A stretch of DNA of 64,000 bases from Cupriavidus necator N-1. Lineage in GTDB: Bacteria; Pseudomonadota; Gammaproteobacteria; Burkholderiales; Burkholderiaceae. This document shows positions 27,328 through 36,797 of the stretch, piece after piece; within the stretch, counting starts at the first letter, position 1; every line of letters begins with the position of its first letter. A program made the translations under genes and the position numbers. The stretch lies in assembly GCF_000219215.1 (NCBI RefSeq), contig NC_015727.1:806001-870000 (forward strand). The letters are read 5' to 3'. Below the pieces are notes generated by a model, which was given only the letters and a program-made list of their open reading frames with translations, ran no database searches and was not told the origin of the DNA.

Positions 27328-27916
27328 TCGATTGCACGCGCGTCGTCCCTTGAATGACGACGACTCAGTCGACTCTCCACGAGACTGTGCGCATCAATGT
27401 GTCTGGACCGGTAGTTGAGAGCCGCAGAACGTCCATGAAGAAATCATCGGGCAACTGGTGAGTTGCCCGTGCCCAGTATCGTCCAGTCGTCTATGCCAGG
27501 CAATCGGCCTGTCCACAAAGGGGCGCTCACCCAAAAAAAGCCCGCGTCACCGGGGGCGGCGACGCGGACGGTAGCAGGACTGCCCAGGCATGATACGACG
27601 CCGCAAAAAATTCTTAAGTCTGAATTAAGCCAAAATTAACATCCATTTTCCCCGAGAGAAGGCTTCCACGGCACAATGGCAAAGTGGAGCCATCACTTTC
27701 AAGCGTGAAAATGATCTACGCATCTCTTGCTCTAAGTGATCTAAACGTTATTTTGGAAGGCGTCCCATTGGACGGGGTGGCCAGCCAGAAATGCCGCCCG
27801 AACGGCATCGCCGTCGCTCATGACGGCGCGGCACCAATGCCGCGGCTGGCCGCGCTCGATTGTCCGCTCTAGGAGGGCTGGTGACCGCTTGATCGAGCGG
27901 CCACCCACTTGTGGCT
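27328..27916. other. Intergenic region with a terminator only
   Basis: No gene is supported. It contains the leftward terminator at 27533-27567 and an AT-rich stretch near 27610-27650. Confidence 0.5.
27533..27567 (-). terminator. Rho-independent terminator (leftward)
   Basis: CCGCGTC (27542-27548) pairs with GACGCGG (27561-27567). On the minus strand it is followed by CTTTTTTTGG. It probably ends the ligD-ku-TPR transcript. Confidence 0.65.
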
Positions 27917-28732
27917 TTATGGACGGTCGAGCTTCCGGAATGCGTTGAAATGCCGCAGCGCATTCTGGAAGTGGCCCAACTCCTGATGCAAACGCGCTGC
28001 GTTGTAGTGGGCATCGGCATCATCAGGCGCAAGTTCAATGCATCGTTCATATGCCGCCAGAGCTGACTGCAGGGCGCCGACATCCTCGCGTGCAACCCCC
28101 AGGTTGAAATGCAACTGCGGCGCGTTCGGAAGCACTGACAATGCCCCTTCATAGAGCCTGATGGCTTCGTCGAAGCGTTCTTGGTCTGCCAACATGCACC
28201 CAAGGTTCAGGTAGGCGTTCAGCATTCCTGGCGAGATCTCTAAGGCGCGTCGGTACGCCGCTTCAGCCGCATCCGCGTCGACAGGTTCAAGTGCATAGCC
28301 TCGCGCAAAGGCTTCCTCGGCGGTCGCTTGGTTGGCACGCGTTCGCGTTAGATCAACGACTCGCACATCGGCTTCATCCGGTCCGAACTCGATCAGACGT
28401 TGGCCGCTCTCGACAAGCCACGCGCCGTGCCGGTCCCATGCCGATATTTTTCCGCTGCTTGCGGAGATTCGCAGCGCCGATAGGTGCCGGTTCGGTGTGA
28501 GCCGTTCGAGACGACGCAGCGCCCGCAGAATCCGTGCGGGCGCAACGCTCGATCTGTGCAGAGATTCGGCGGTGCGAATCAGAACCACGTCCTGGAAAGA
28601 GAAGACGTACTGACCGCGTGGGCCTCGTGCAGGAGTGACCAGCCCGGCCGCTACCAGACTGGAGATCAGCCGGCGCGAAGCGCCCAGGCGCGTCTCCAAA
28701 TCGCGCGTGGTCAACCCTTCGCCGTGGTTCAT
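27917..28732 (-). CDS. MerR-type HTH and TPR-repeat protein of the Ku/LigD operon
   Basis: A 271-aa two-part protein. Residues 1-75 are a MerR-like winged helix (LTTRDLETRLGASRRLISSL, then GQYVFSFQDVVLIRTAESLH). Residues about 125-270 hold TPR-like repeats (EAAYRRALEISPGMLNAYLNLG, LYEGALSVLPNAPQLHFNLG, AYERCIELAPDDADAHYN). Its start overlaps the ku stop in an ATGA, so it is coupled to Ku. DNA-binding plus TPR suggests a regulator or scaffold for the repair operon; genes of this type occur next to ku in Burkholderiales. The role is inferred only from position. Confidence 0.8.
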   Translation of the reverse strand: MNHGEGLTTRDLETRLGASRRLISSLVAAGLVTPARGPRGQYVFSFQDVVLIRTAESLHRSSVAPARILRALRRLERLTPNRHLSALRISASSGKISAWDRHGAWLVESGQRLIEFGPDEADVRVVDLTRTRANQATAEEAFARGYALEPVDADAAEAAYRRALEISPGMLNAYLNLGCMLADQERFDEAIRLYEGALSVLPNAPQLHFNLGVAREDVGALQSALAAYERCIELAPDDADAHYNAARLHQELGHFQNALRHFNAFRKLDRP

Positions 28733-29622
28733 GCCGACTTTTTGGTGTTGCGTCGGATCGGGGTCGGCTCAGAAGGCGCTGTGCCCCGCTTACCGGCTCT
28801 GCGGGAAGTTGACGGCTCGGCGGCCTTCGCTCTGCCCGCGGGCGCTCCCTTCTTGGACAGACTCGCGCGAAGTGCATCCATCAGATCGATGACCTGCCCG
28901 CCAGCGGTGACTTCAACCGGTTCGGGCGATACGATTTGCTTGCCGGCGATCTTCGCGTCGATGGCGGCGAGAATCCTGACTTTCTCCTCGTCCTTGTACT
29001 GGGCCGGATCGTATTGGCCTTCCGAGGCTTGCTCGATAAGCTGCATCGCCAACTTTAGCTCCGCATCTGAGACTGCCACTTCCTCGATATGCAGTTCGGC
29101 GATGTTGCGGACTTCATCCGCGAACAACAGTTGCTGGAACACCAGGCCGCCCTCGACCGGTCGGATCTGCACGATATGCGATTTGCCTTTCGAGGCCCAC
29201 TTCGCAATGGCACAGCGACCGGTCTTCGACATGGCCTCGCGTAGAAGGCTGTACGGCTTACCGCCGCGCTTATCTGGAGCGATGAAGTACGCCTTGTCGT
29301 AATACAGAGGATCCACACTGTGCTCGGGAATGAACGCAACGATATCGACCATGTGGCTGGCGCTCTCTTCCAAGGCTTTGAGTTCATCGGGGGAGAACGT
29401 CACGAAGCGATCTTTCTCAAACTCGTAGCCCTTCACCATGTCTGCACGCTCGACAACCTTTTGGGTCTGCTCGGAAACGTACTGTTGTTTCAGCCGCGCG
29501 CCGTCTTTGCTCAGTAAGTTGAAGCGCACGGCAGAACTTGTCTCGGTGGCGGTGTAGAGCTTGACGGGGATGGACACCAGGCCGAACGACAGAGACAAAG
29601 AGGCGAGGGATCGTGCAGGCAT
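28729..29622 (-). CDS. ku: Ku protein of bacterial non-homologous end joining
   Basis: A 297-aa Ku homodimer subunit that binds double-strand ends and recruits LigD. It opens MPARSLASLSLSFGLVSIPVKLY, with the family pattern continuing through GYEFEKDRFVTFSPDELKAL, AYFIAPDKRGGKPYSLLREA and ALHIEE-like strands. A basic, Ala/Lys-rich tail of about 40 residues is typical and helps DNA threading. I use the ATG at 29622 because GGAG lies inside the four codons before it; the GTG at 29634 is the alternative. It is 31 nt after ligD and overlaps the MerR-TPR gene. Confidence 0.95.
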   Translation of the reverse strand: MPARSLASLSLSFGLVSIPVKLYTATETSSAVRFNLLSKDGARLKQQYVSEQTQKVVERADMVKGYEFEKDRFVTFSPDELKALEESASHMVDIVAFIPEHSVDPLYYDKAYFIAPDKRGGKPYSLLREAMSKTGRCAIAKWASKGKSHIVQIRPVEGGLVFQQLLFADEVRNIAELHIEEVAVSDAELKLAMQLIEQASEGQYDPAQYKDEEKVRILAAIDAKIAGKQIVSPEPVEVTAGGQVIDLMDALRASLSKKGAPAGRAKAAEPSTSRRAGKRGTAPSEPTPIRRNTKKSA

Positions 29623-29653
29623 TGGATACTCCACAGTACAGATGCGCCAGCAT

Positions 29654-32182
29654 TCAGCTTAATCGTTCGATGGCGGCGGTCAAACTTTGGCGTGCCTCCC
29701 AGTAAGACTGCCAGGGATCCGCCACTTGGAAACTGAGGTATTCCCGGGCGTCGCGGATAGTCCACTGAGCGCCACTTTTCAGCTTGGTAAGCTGCTCCCA
29801 GGACACCGGGATGGAGACACCGAGCCCTGGCCGCGCTCGAGCCGAGAACGCGGCTGCGGTGGTTTGCGAGAAGCCGTTGCGCAGATAATCCACGAAAATC
29901 CGCCCCTTGCGGTTGGCCGCCCCAGAGCGGGCGGTGAAGCGCTGGGGCAGGGTGACCGCCAAGTGCTTGACGGCGGCCCGCGAAAACGCCTTCACTTCAT
30001 CGTAGGAACGCTGCGGCGCCAGTGGCACGGCGACGTGCAGCCCCTTGCCGCCGCTCGTTTTCAACCAGGACTGCAGCCCCAGTTCATCCAGCAGCGTGCG
30101 CACCAGCATGGCGGCTTCGACCATCGTCTCCCATGCAATCCCTTCGCCAGGATCGAGGTCGAAAATGACTCGGTCGGGACACGCTATGTGGCGGGCCGTC
30201 GAATTCCACGTATGAAACTCAACCGCATTCATCTGGGCAGCGGCGACGATTGCTTCTGCCGAATCAGCAGTGAGTAATGCGGCATGGCCGGGCCAAAGGG
30301 ATTGGGGTTGCTCGGTGAGGCCGGGCATCGCCGTTTCCGCGTGCTTCTGAAAGAACGTCGGCGCATCAATGCCATCCGGCGCGCGCACCAAGGATAGCGG
30401 CCGATCTTTGAGGTGGGGCAGCATCCGCTCCGCCACGCTCTCGTAGTAGCGAACCAACTCGACCTTCGTGATACCTGTGGATTTGTCGATGACACGGTCC
30501 GGATTGGTGACCTTGATGGCGCTCACACCGTGCGGCGTCACGGTAGTCTGGATCGCCTCTCGCCGGATCGACTTAGCTGGATGATCGGCGCGCAGGCCTT
30601 TGAACGAGGCTTGACGCACCTGGCCTTCAGGGGTCCAATCGGAAAACTCAACTTCTGCAACGAGGGTGGGTTTTACCCAACGAACAGCGGCTTCTCGACC
30701 TCCACCCCATCGCCGGCTGGAATGCGCCTCCGTCGAAAAGGGACTTCGGTCAACCTCCAAGGCGGCCAAGCGCCTCCTGAGCTCTGTCGCCGTCGCGCTG
30801 TCCCAGCCGGTTCCAACGCCGCCGACGTAACGGAGTTCCCTGTGCGCATACACACCAAGCAATAGCTTGCCTACCTCGGCTGCCGCACCACTGCGGTCCG
30901 AGAACCCGCCAATCACAAACTCCTGACGCAGTTTGCATTTGGCCTTCAGCCACGTCTGCGTGCGCGCGGAAACATAGGAGGCGTCCGCCCGCTTGAACAT
31001 CAAGCCTTCGAGACCGAGCTGGCACGCCGCCTGGAAGATCTGCGCCGGGGGGGCATCGAAGGCCTCGCTAAAGCGCACGCGTTCGGAGCGATCTCCGACA
31101 AGCTCCCCCAGCTTAGCCCGACGCTGGGCCAGGGGCACGTTGCGCAAATCCCGGCCTTCCCAGAAGGGTAGATCGAAGGCGAAGAAGACGATTGCGTCGC
31201 TGCGATGCCCGTCGATGGCGTTCTGCAAGGCATTGAAATCTGGCATGCCATCGCGCAGCACGACGATCTCGCCGTCCAGCCAGCCTTCCGAGATGTCGAG
31301 CTTCTCGATCTCCGCGGCCAGCGAACGCAGCATCCGGGTCCAGTCATGCCCATTGCGGGTAAAGAGCGTCACCCGGGCGTCGGAGATCCTGGCCAGGATG
31401 CGATAGCCGTCGAACTTGGTTTCGATGACCCACCCGGTACCAGTCGGAAGTGCGGGTGCCGGGTTCGCAAGCTGTGGCCCGAGCTTAGCCGGCAAGGGGG
31501 CGAGCGGGGCGTCCGTGATGGCGGAATCGGAAGCCATTTCGGTTGAGCCCTGTGACGTCTGAGTCAGCGTACCCAGTGGCTTTGCGATGACGCTATCCGG
31601 CAAAGCTGCCAACACGTCGAACTCCGCCAGTGGTCGCGCCCAGGCATCTCGCTTCTTGAACAGGATCCACTGTTCTGATTGGTCACCGGGCTTGGCGATG
31701 CGTACCAGTTCCCAACGACCTGCCAGCTTTTCTCCATACAGGTCGAAGAGCAACTTGCCTGCGGCCATACCTTCACGCGGATCGCCGATTGGCTCCCACG
31801 TGCCACGATCCCAGACGATCACCGAGCCGGCGCCATACTGTTTGGCCGGGATCTCTCCCTCAAAATTGGCATAGTCGAGCGGGTGGTCCTCCACATGGAC
31901 CGCGATGCGCTTTTCGCTGGGATCGCAGCTAGGGCCCTTGGGCACTGCCCAACTGAGCAGAACACCATCGAGTTCAAGCCGGAAGTCATAGTGCAGCCGC
32001 CGTGCCCAATGCTTCTGGACCACGAAACGTAACGGATTGGCCTTTTGGAGCCGCTGTCGTGTTCCCGCCGGCTCTGAAGTGACGCTGAAGTTGCGCTTCT
32101 TCTGATAGCGGTCGAGGTTGGGCGATCGCTCTGCAGTGCGAGCTCTAGCCTTTGACGTCCCTGGGGTCGTTGCCATAGGCAT
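29654..32182 (-). CDS. ligD: Multifunctional ATP-dependent DNA ligase LigD
   Basis: An 842-aa NHEJ ligase with three domains in the order phosphoesterase, ligase, polymerase. The PE domain (about 30-190) has FVVQKHWARRLHYDFRLELD and VHVEDHPLDYANFEG. The ligase (about 240-540) has the nucleotidyl-lysine motif ETKFDGYR near 265, then WLDGEIVVL and GLMFKR. The polymerase/primase (about 560-842) begins VTNPDRVIDKSTGITKVELV and holds the catalytic DLDPGEG and SGGKGLH. All motifs look intact. The PE-LIG-POL order is typical of Pseudomonas and Burkholderiales. The start lies inside the end of the broken DUF2188 gene. Confidence 0.95.
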   Translation of the reverse strand: MPMATTPGTSKARARTAERSPNLDRYQKKRNFSVTSEPAGTRQRLQKANPLRFVVQKHWARRLHYDFRLELDGVLLSWAVPKGPSCDPSEKRIAVHVEDHPLDYANFEGEIPAKQYGAGSVIVWDRGTWEPIGDPREGMAAGKLLFDLYGEKLAGRWELVRIAKPGDQSEQWILFKKRDAWARPLAEFDVLAALPDSVIAKPLGTLTQTSQGSTEMASDSAITDAPLAPLPAKLGPQLANPAPALPTGTGWVIETKFDGYRILARISDARVTLFTRNGHDWTRMLRSLAAEIEKLDISEGWLDGEIVVLRDGMPDFNALQNAIDGHRSDAIVFFAFDLPFWEGRDLRNVPLAQRRAKLGELVGDRSERVRFSEAFDAPPAQIFQAACQLGLEGLMFKRADASYVSARTQTWLKAKCKLRQEFVIGGFSDRSGAAAEVGKLLLGVYAHRELRYVGGVGTGWDSATATELRRRLAALEVDRSPFSTEAHSSRRWGGGREAAVRWVKPTLVAEVEFSDWTPEGQVRQASFKGLRADHPAKSIRREAIQTTVTPHGVSAIKVTNPDRVIDKSTGITKVELVRYYESVAERMLPHLKDRPLSLVRAPDGIDAPTFFQKHAETAMPGLTEQPQSLWPGHAALLTADSAEAIVAAAQMNAVEFHTWNSTARHIACPDRVIFDLDPGEGIAWETMVEAAMLVRTLLDELGLQSWLKTSGGKGLHVAVPLAPQRSYDEVKAFSRAAVKHLAVTLPQRFTARSGAANRKGRIFVDYLRNGFSQTTAAAFSARARPGLGVSIPVSWEQLTKLKSGAQWTIRDAREYLSFQVADPWQSYWEARQSLTAAIERLS

Positions 32183-32362
32183 TTCGCATCCGGATCGCTA
32201 CTTCCCTTCCATGGACGATCAGCTCGGCCTGCAGTCTTTTTGCCAGCGTCGTCCCGGAGCTAATCGCTGCGTCCTCGCTGTCGAATGTGGGAGTGTTCTC
32301 TGCGCCACCTCCACTTCAACCTTCCGTTGGTCGCTGCTTGGCACCACATGAACATTTGACAT
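32145..32362 (-). pseudogene. DUF2188 protein, frameshifted, at the head of the ligD operon
   Basis: The frame starts MSNVHVVPSSDQRKVEVEVA after GAGGAG. The family pattern then resumes in another frame as TPTFDSEDAAISSG, LAKRLQAELIVHGRE and NAYGNDPRDVKG. One shift near 32313 joins them. DUF2188 proteins are about 70 aa, and this would be full length without the shift. Its 3' end overlaps the ligD start by 38 nt, suggesting that translation of the two was once coupled. Function of the family is unknown. Confidence 0.7.
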
Positions 32363-32560
32363 GTCGGCTCCTCGGGTTGCCATATTGCTGCAGTCTAGGC
32401 CGCTCTCTCAATGCGATGTAGAAGGCAGCGTCTGACAGGTATGCTCGGAAGGCCTGCCGTGCAACCGGCGTGCTCACCCATTTTCAAGAAGGGGGGCCCT
32501 CCAGGGTCAGGCCGGCGCCACTAGAATGGCTTATTCGGCCACAACGCCACGGTGACAGCG

Positions 32561-33115
32561 ATGTGCTATTCCGCGCAGATTCACGCCAGCTATCGAAAGT
32601 ACGTTCGGGAATTCGGGGCCTCCGTCAGTTTTGAGCATTTTGTCGAGCTTTTCTGGGAGAAGCGCAGAGACGGCGGCTGGTCCAAACTGCCTAAGGCAAT
32701 GCGTGCCGCATTCCTTTCCGCCGCCAGCGACAAGGAGGGCGCTGTCGCCGACCTTGTGGCGGCGGGTGACAAAGATCAGGCGAGAGCGTTGGAAACGGAG
32801 CTGTTCCAGCAGAAAACCCGGCTGACGGCCGCGGAGCACGCATTGGCAGCCAAGCCGACGAAGAAGGCGGAGAACGATCAGCGCATCGCGACCGACAAGA
32901 TCGCGAGGGCACAGCGCAATCTTGCCGACCTGCAGCGAGCCGATTTGATGGATCGGGACTCGCGTATTTTGCCGGGGCATTACGCGCCTGTGATGGTGGT
33001 GCAGGACGACCAGCGGGTTGTGATTCCGATGCGCTATCAGTGTAGCTGCCGGGGTGGACGCCGGCGATGGAGCGCCAGAAACTTGGTTCATACAATGCTT
33101 TCGGAACGTTGCTAA
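32561..33115 (+). pseudogene. SRAP (SOS response-associated peptidase, YedK/HMCES) protein, truncated
   Basis: The protein starts MCYSAQIHASYRKYVREFGA, with Cys2 as the residue that becomes the DNA-protein crosslinker at abasic sites. The next 145 residues follow the long form of the family, up to RDSRILPGHYAPVMVVQDDQ and IPMRYQC. The frame then shifts; the next frame gives GSYNAFGTLLTVRWKNF, a weak match, and stops. The C-terminal half holding the catalytic His and Asn is missing, so it should be inactive. The ATG at 32561 is required, since Cys must be the second residue. It is divergent from ligD. Confidence 0.8.
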
Positions 33116-33425
33116 CAGTTAGGTGGAAAAATTTTCCTTCCAATCATCCACTTAGGTCTGCTAACTCTTTTTCCTAACCCCTTCGAGCAGCTGCGTCGTT
33201 CTGAGGTTGAATCTATGTGGGCCAATGGCCAGCGGTGCGGACGGCTCACTTCGCTGCGGTACTCGAAGAATTGACGCCAGTTCAACTCAGCGGCTGCTCG
33301 GCTACTCTCAGGCATAGTTGGGAAGGCGATACTCCGGCCGTCTCTGATCGACCCGTTGCAGCCGCTCCATGAGCATTAAGCCCCTAGCGGTCGTCAAACT
33401 CGAAAGGGCCGTTCTCTGGCGCCCG
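33116..33425. other. Intergenic region, nothing recognised
   Basis: About 310 nt between the truncated SRAP gene and the LysR stop. No gene, repeat or clear terminator is visible. Confidence 0.4.
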
Positions 33426-34337
33426 CTATCCCTTCTCTTCAAGCGACTTCTGAAATTTGCTTACCAGGAAGTCGATAAAAGCGCGCGCGCGCGCTGTCTG
33501 ATTACGGCGCTGTGAATAATAGACAAAGAGGTCAGCCGAAGGCAGCTTGAACTGTGGTAAGACGACTCGCAAGCGGCCGCTCTCCAAATACTTTGCCAAG
33601 TCCCACTCGGAACGTATCAGGATGCCGTGCCCATCAAGAGCCCAGCCGAGCACAATATCTCCGTCGTTGCTGGACAGGACGCCGCCGACCTTTACGCTTT
33701 CGTGGTGACCGTCATGCTCGAAGCGCCAGATGGCATGGGCTTCGTCGTTCTGCCTGTGAATGATGCAGCGATGGTTGTGAAGCTCGGATAGTGATTTGGG
33801 TAATCCGAACTTATCCAGGTAGACCGGAGAAGCGCAGAGGAAGCGACGGTTCGACATGATCCGCCGGGCGCTCAACCGCTTATCTGGCAGCGTCCCGAAC
33901 CGGATCGCCAGGTCGACGCCACTGTCCACGAGGTCGACCGGCCTGTCCGTGACCTCGAGCTGCACCTCCACCTGCGGATAGCGCTTTGCAAACTCGGAAA
34001 CCAGAGGCGCAATGGTGGTCCGCCCGAAGCCGAGCGTTGCATTGACGCGAAGCAACCCGCGCGGCTCGGCACCGCTGCTCGCCACGACGCTTTCCATCTC
34101 CCGCAAATCCGCCAGGATCCTCTGGGCATATCCCAGGTATGTCTCGCCTTCGTTAGTCAGGCTGATACGCCGCGTGGTGCGATTAACCAGACGTACGCCA
34201 AGTCGGCTTTCCATGAGGGCCAGCCTCTTTGTCGCTGCGGGTGGCGTCAGATCCAGTTCGCGCGCCGCGGCCGCCAGAGTGCCGTGCCGGGCAATCAGGA
34301 CGAAGAATTCCAGTTCGGACGCGATCTCAGTCTTCAC
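33426..34337 (-). CDS. LysR-family regulator of the tartrate module
   Basis: A LysR protein of about 303 aa. The DNA-binding part is LEFFVLIARHGTLAAAARELDLTPPAATKRLALMESRLG. The effector domain shows LRVNATLGFGRTTIAPLVSEF and VDLAIRFGTLPDKRLSARRI, as in the CrgA/DsdC-like group. The frame is open to 34502, but that would overlap the divergent gene at 34447. The GTG at 34337 gives a normal N-terminus. No good ribosome site is visible, so the start is uncertain. It faces tarD across about 110 nt and probably controls it. Confidence 0.88.
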   Translation of the reverse strand: MKTEIASELEFFVLIARHGTLAAAARELDLTPPAATKRLALMESRLGVRLVNRTTRRISLTNEGETYLGYAQRILADLREMESVVASSGAEPRGLLRVNATLGFGRTTIAPLVSEFAKRYPQVEVQLEVTDRPVDLVDSGVDLAIRFGTLPDKRLSARRIMSNRRFLCASPVYLDKFGLPKSLSELHNHRCIIHRQNDEAHAIWRFEHDGHHESVKVGGVLSSNDGDIVLGWALDGHGILIRSEWDLAKYLESGRLRVVLPQFKLPSADLFVYYSQRRNQTARARAFIDFLVSKFQKSLEEKG

Positions 34338-34446
34338 CTTGGGAAAATAATGAAATGAAAGTAGTTCAATTGTAGTACGCCAATCCGCGCCTAAGCTACG
34401 TACTCCGACGCCCAGCGTTCCTCTCATGTGAGTCAGGAGACACATT

Positions 34447-35613
34447 ATGAAAATCGTAGAAATCCGCGAAAAGACCTTCCCGATCAGCTCGCCCATCCGC
34501 AACGCCTACATCGATTTCAGCAAGATGACGCTGAGCTTGGTCGCTGTGGTCACCGACGTGATCCGCGACGGAAAGCCCGTAGTCGGCTACGGCTTCAATT
34601 CCAACGGCCGGTATGGCCAGGGAACGCTGATGCGCGAGCGCTTCATCCCGCGCATCCTGGAAGCCGATCCGGAGTCGCTGGTCGACGCCACCGGAAACAA
34701 CCTGGATCCGCACAAGATCTGGGACACCATGTTCAAGAACGAGAAGCCGGGCGGCCATGGCGAGCGTTCGGTCGCCATCGGCACCATTGACATGGCAATC
34801 TGGGACGCCGTCGCAAAGATCGAAGGCAAGCCGCTGTTCCAGTTGCTAGCCGACCGTTACGGCAATGGGCAGCCCGATCGCAAGGTGTTTGTCTACGCCG
34901 CCGGCGGCTACTACTACCCCGGTCAGGACCACAGCAAGCTCAAGGACGAGATGCGCAGCTACATCGACCGTGGCTACACCGTGGTCAAGAAGAAGATCGG
35001 CGGTGCATCGCTGGATGAAGACCTGCGCCGCATCGATTCGATCCTGAGCGTGCTGCAAGACGGACAGAAGCTCGCAGTCGACGCCAACGGCCGCTTCGAT
35101 CTCGATACCGCCATCCAGTACGCCAAGGCGCTCTCGCAATACGACTTGTTCTGGTACGAGGAGCCGGGCGATCCCCTGGACTTCGAACTGCAGGCGACGC
35201 TGCGCAACTACTACGACAAGCCGATAGCGACCGGCGAGGACCTGTTCTCGATGCAAGACGCCCGCAACCTGATTCGCTACGGCGGAATGCGTCCGGATCG
35301 CGACTACCTGCAGTTCGACTGCGCCCTCAGCTATGGCCTCGTGGAATACCTCCGCACGCTCGAAATGCTGAAGCAACATGGTTGGTCCGCAAGCCGCTGC
35401 ATCCCCCACGGTGGTCACCAGATGTCCCTGAACATTGCCGCAGGCCTGGGTCTGGGCGGCAATGAAAGCTACCCCGACCTGTTCCAGCCGTTCGGTGGCT
35501 TCCCTGACGGTGTCAAGGTCGAGAAGGGCTACCTCACGATGCCCGATCTGCCTGGTATCGGATTCGAGGGCAAGTCTGACCTCTACAGCGTGATGCAGCA
35601 ACTGTCTGCTTGA
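34447..35613 (+). CDS. tarD: D(-)-tartrate dehydratase-like enolase-superfamily enzyme
   Basis: A 388-aa enzyme of the mandelate racemase branch, close in pattern to TarD, which dehydrates D-tartrate to oxaloacetate with Mg. Catalytic marks are the KKK cluster at 181-183 (YTVVKKKIGG), metal ligands Asp212 (AVDANGRF), Glu239 (YEEPGDP) and Glu264 (ATGEDLF), and the His in IPHGGHQM (321-324). Length and the HGGH segment favour TarD over other acid-sugar dehydratases. AGGAG precedes the ATG. A Bug receptor follows in the same operon and a LysR regulator is divergent. L-tartrate or a related aldarate cannot be excluded. Confidence 0.85.
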   Translation: MKIVEIREKTFPISSPIRNAYIDFSKMTLSLVAVVTDVIRDGKPVVGYGFNSNGRYGQGTLMRERFIPRILEADPESLVDATGNNLDPHKIWDTMFKNEKPGGHGERSVAIGTIDMAIWDAVAKIEGKPLFQLLADRYGNGQPDRKVFVYAAGGYYYPGQDHSKLKDEMRSYIDRGYTVVKKKIGGASLDEDLRRIDSILSVLQDGQKLAVDANGRFDLDTAIQYAKALSQYDLFWYEEPGDPLDFELQATLRNYYDKPIATGEDLFSMQDARNLIRYGGMRPDRDYLQFDCALSYGLVEYLRTLEMLKQHGWSASRCIPHGGHQMSLNIAAGLGLGGNESYPDLFQPFGGFPDGVKVEKGYLTMPDLPGIGFEGKSDLYSVMQQLSA

Positions 35614-35648
35614 GCCGCGGCAATCAAAAAAACACAACGGAGACAACC

Positions 35649-36641
35649 ATGTGGAACAAGCAAGCGGCAACCCGCGCCGCAACCTTCTGTATTGTCAGCG
35701 GTCTCTTCGTCACCTCGGGCTACGCCCGTGCTGAGTATCCGGAGAAACCCATTACCTTGGTTGTCCCGTTCGTGGCCGGAGGGCCGAGCGACAAGATTGC
35801 GCGAGACGTCGCCGAAGCGCTGCGCAAGACGCTCGTCACGACAGTAGTTGTCGAAAATACCGCCGGCGCTGGCGGCACCATCGGCACCGCACGTGTTGTG
35901 CGGGCGAATCCGGATGGCTACACGCTGCTGGTTCACCATATCGGCCTGGCGACTGCTCCCGCGCTCTACAAGAAGCTGGGCTACAAGACTTCCGACCTTG
36001 AGTTCCTGGGGCTTATCAACGAGGCGCCATCCACACTCATCGGCAAGCTTGACCTGCCGCCTAACAACGTCCCTGAACTGCGAAAGTTCATTGCCGCGAA
36101 TGGCGGAAAGCTGAACCTGGCCAACGCGGGAATGGGCTCCGCATCGCACCTCTGCAGCCTGTTGCTGCAAAGTACGCTGAAGAGCGACATGACATTTGTG
36201 CCGTACAAGGGAACGGCGCCCGCAATGTCTGACATCATGGGCGGACAGGTCGATCTGATGTGCGAGCAGGCCACGAACAGTACGCCGCAGATCGAAGCCA
36301 AGAAGGTGAAAGCCTACGGCGTGACGAGCGCCCAGCGTTCCAAGGTACCGGCGCTTTCGGGGATCCCGACCCTTAATGAGGGCGGCCTAGCCGGATTCAA
36401 CTTTACCGTCTGGCACGGGATGTACGCCCCGCGCGGTACGCCGCCCGCGGTACTTGAGAAAATCAACAAGGCCTTGCGTGCCGCGCTCAAAGACCCCGCG
36501 TTGATCAAGCGGGAGGAGGCACTGGGTATCACCGTTGTTGCCGATGATCGCCTTTCTCCAGCAGGGCACAAGAAGTTCTTCGACGAAGAAGTAATCCGGT
36601 GGACGAAGGTCATAAAGGACGCCGGCATCCAGCCCGAGTGA
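35649..36641 (+). CDS. Tripartite tricarboxylate transporter substrate-binding protein (TctC/Bug family)
   Basis: A 330-aa periplasmic binding protein, probably for tartrate or a related diacid. It has a Sec-type signal (TRAATFCIVSGLFVTSGYARA), then the Bug signature YPEKPITLVVPFVAGGPSDKIAR, VVENTAGAGGTIGTARVVRA, and NLANAGMGSASHLCSLLL. ACGGAG precedes the ATG at 35649; the TTG in the ORF further up is not used. It lies 35 nt after tarD. No TctA/TctB genes are near, so it would have to share membrane components encoded elsewhere. Confidence 0.92.
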   Translation: MWNKQAATRAATFCIVSGLFVTSGYARAEYPEKPITLVVPFVAGGPSDKIARDVAEALRKTLVTTVVVENTAGAGGTIGTARVVRANPDGYTLLVHHIGLATAPALYKKLGYKTSDLEFLGLINEAPSTLIGKLDLPPNNVPELRKFIAANGGKLNLANAGMGSASHLCSLLLQSTLKSDMTFVPYKGTAPAMSDIMGGQVDLMCEQATNSTPQIEAKKVKAYGVTSAQRSKVPALSGIPTLNEGGLAGFNFTVWHGMYAPRGTPPAVLEKINKALRAALKDPALIKREEALGITVVADDRLSPAGHKKFFDEEVIRWTKVIKDAGIQPE

Positions 36642-36797
36642 TTGCATAGCGATCCAGCTTGGAGCGCCATCGGGTCTGGTGGCGTTCCACTTCCATACAG
36701 TAGCGATCGTCGGGAGGCTGTGCTACAGCCTCCATAGGCCACGTGCGTCCCGAAGCCTGGCGATTGCACAATGAATCGCACATGCAGGAGACAAACC

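Noticed and set aside
34338..34502. N-terminal extension of the LysR gene to 34502
   Set aside because: It would overlap the divergent tarD start and adds residues not seen in the family.
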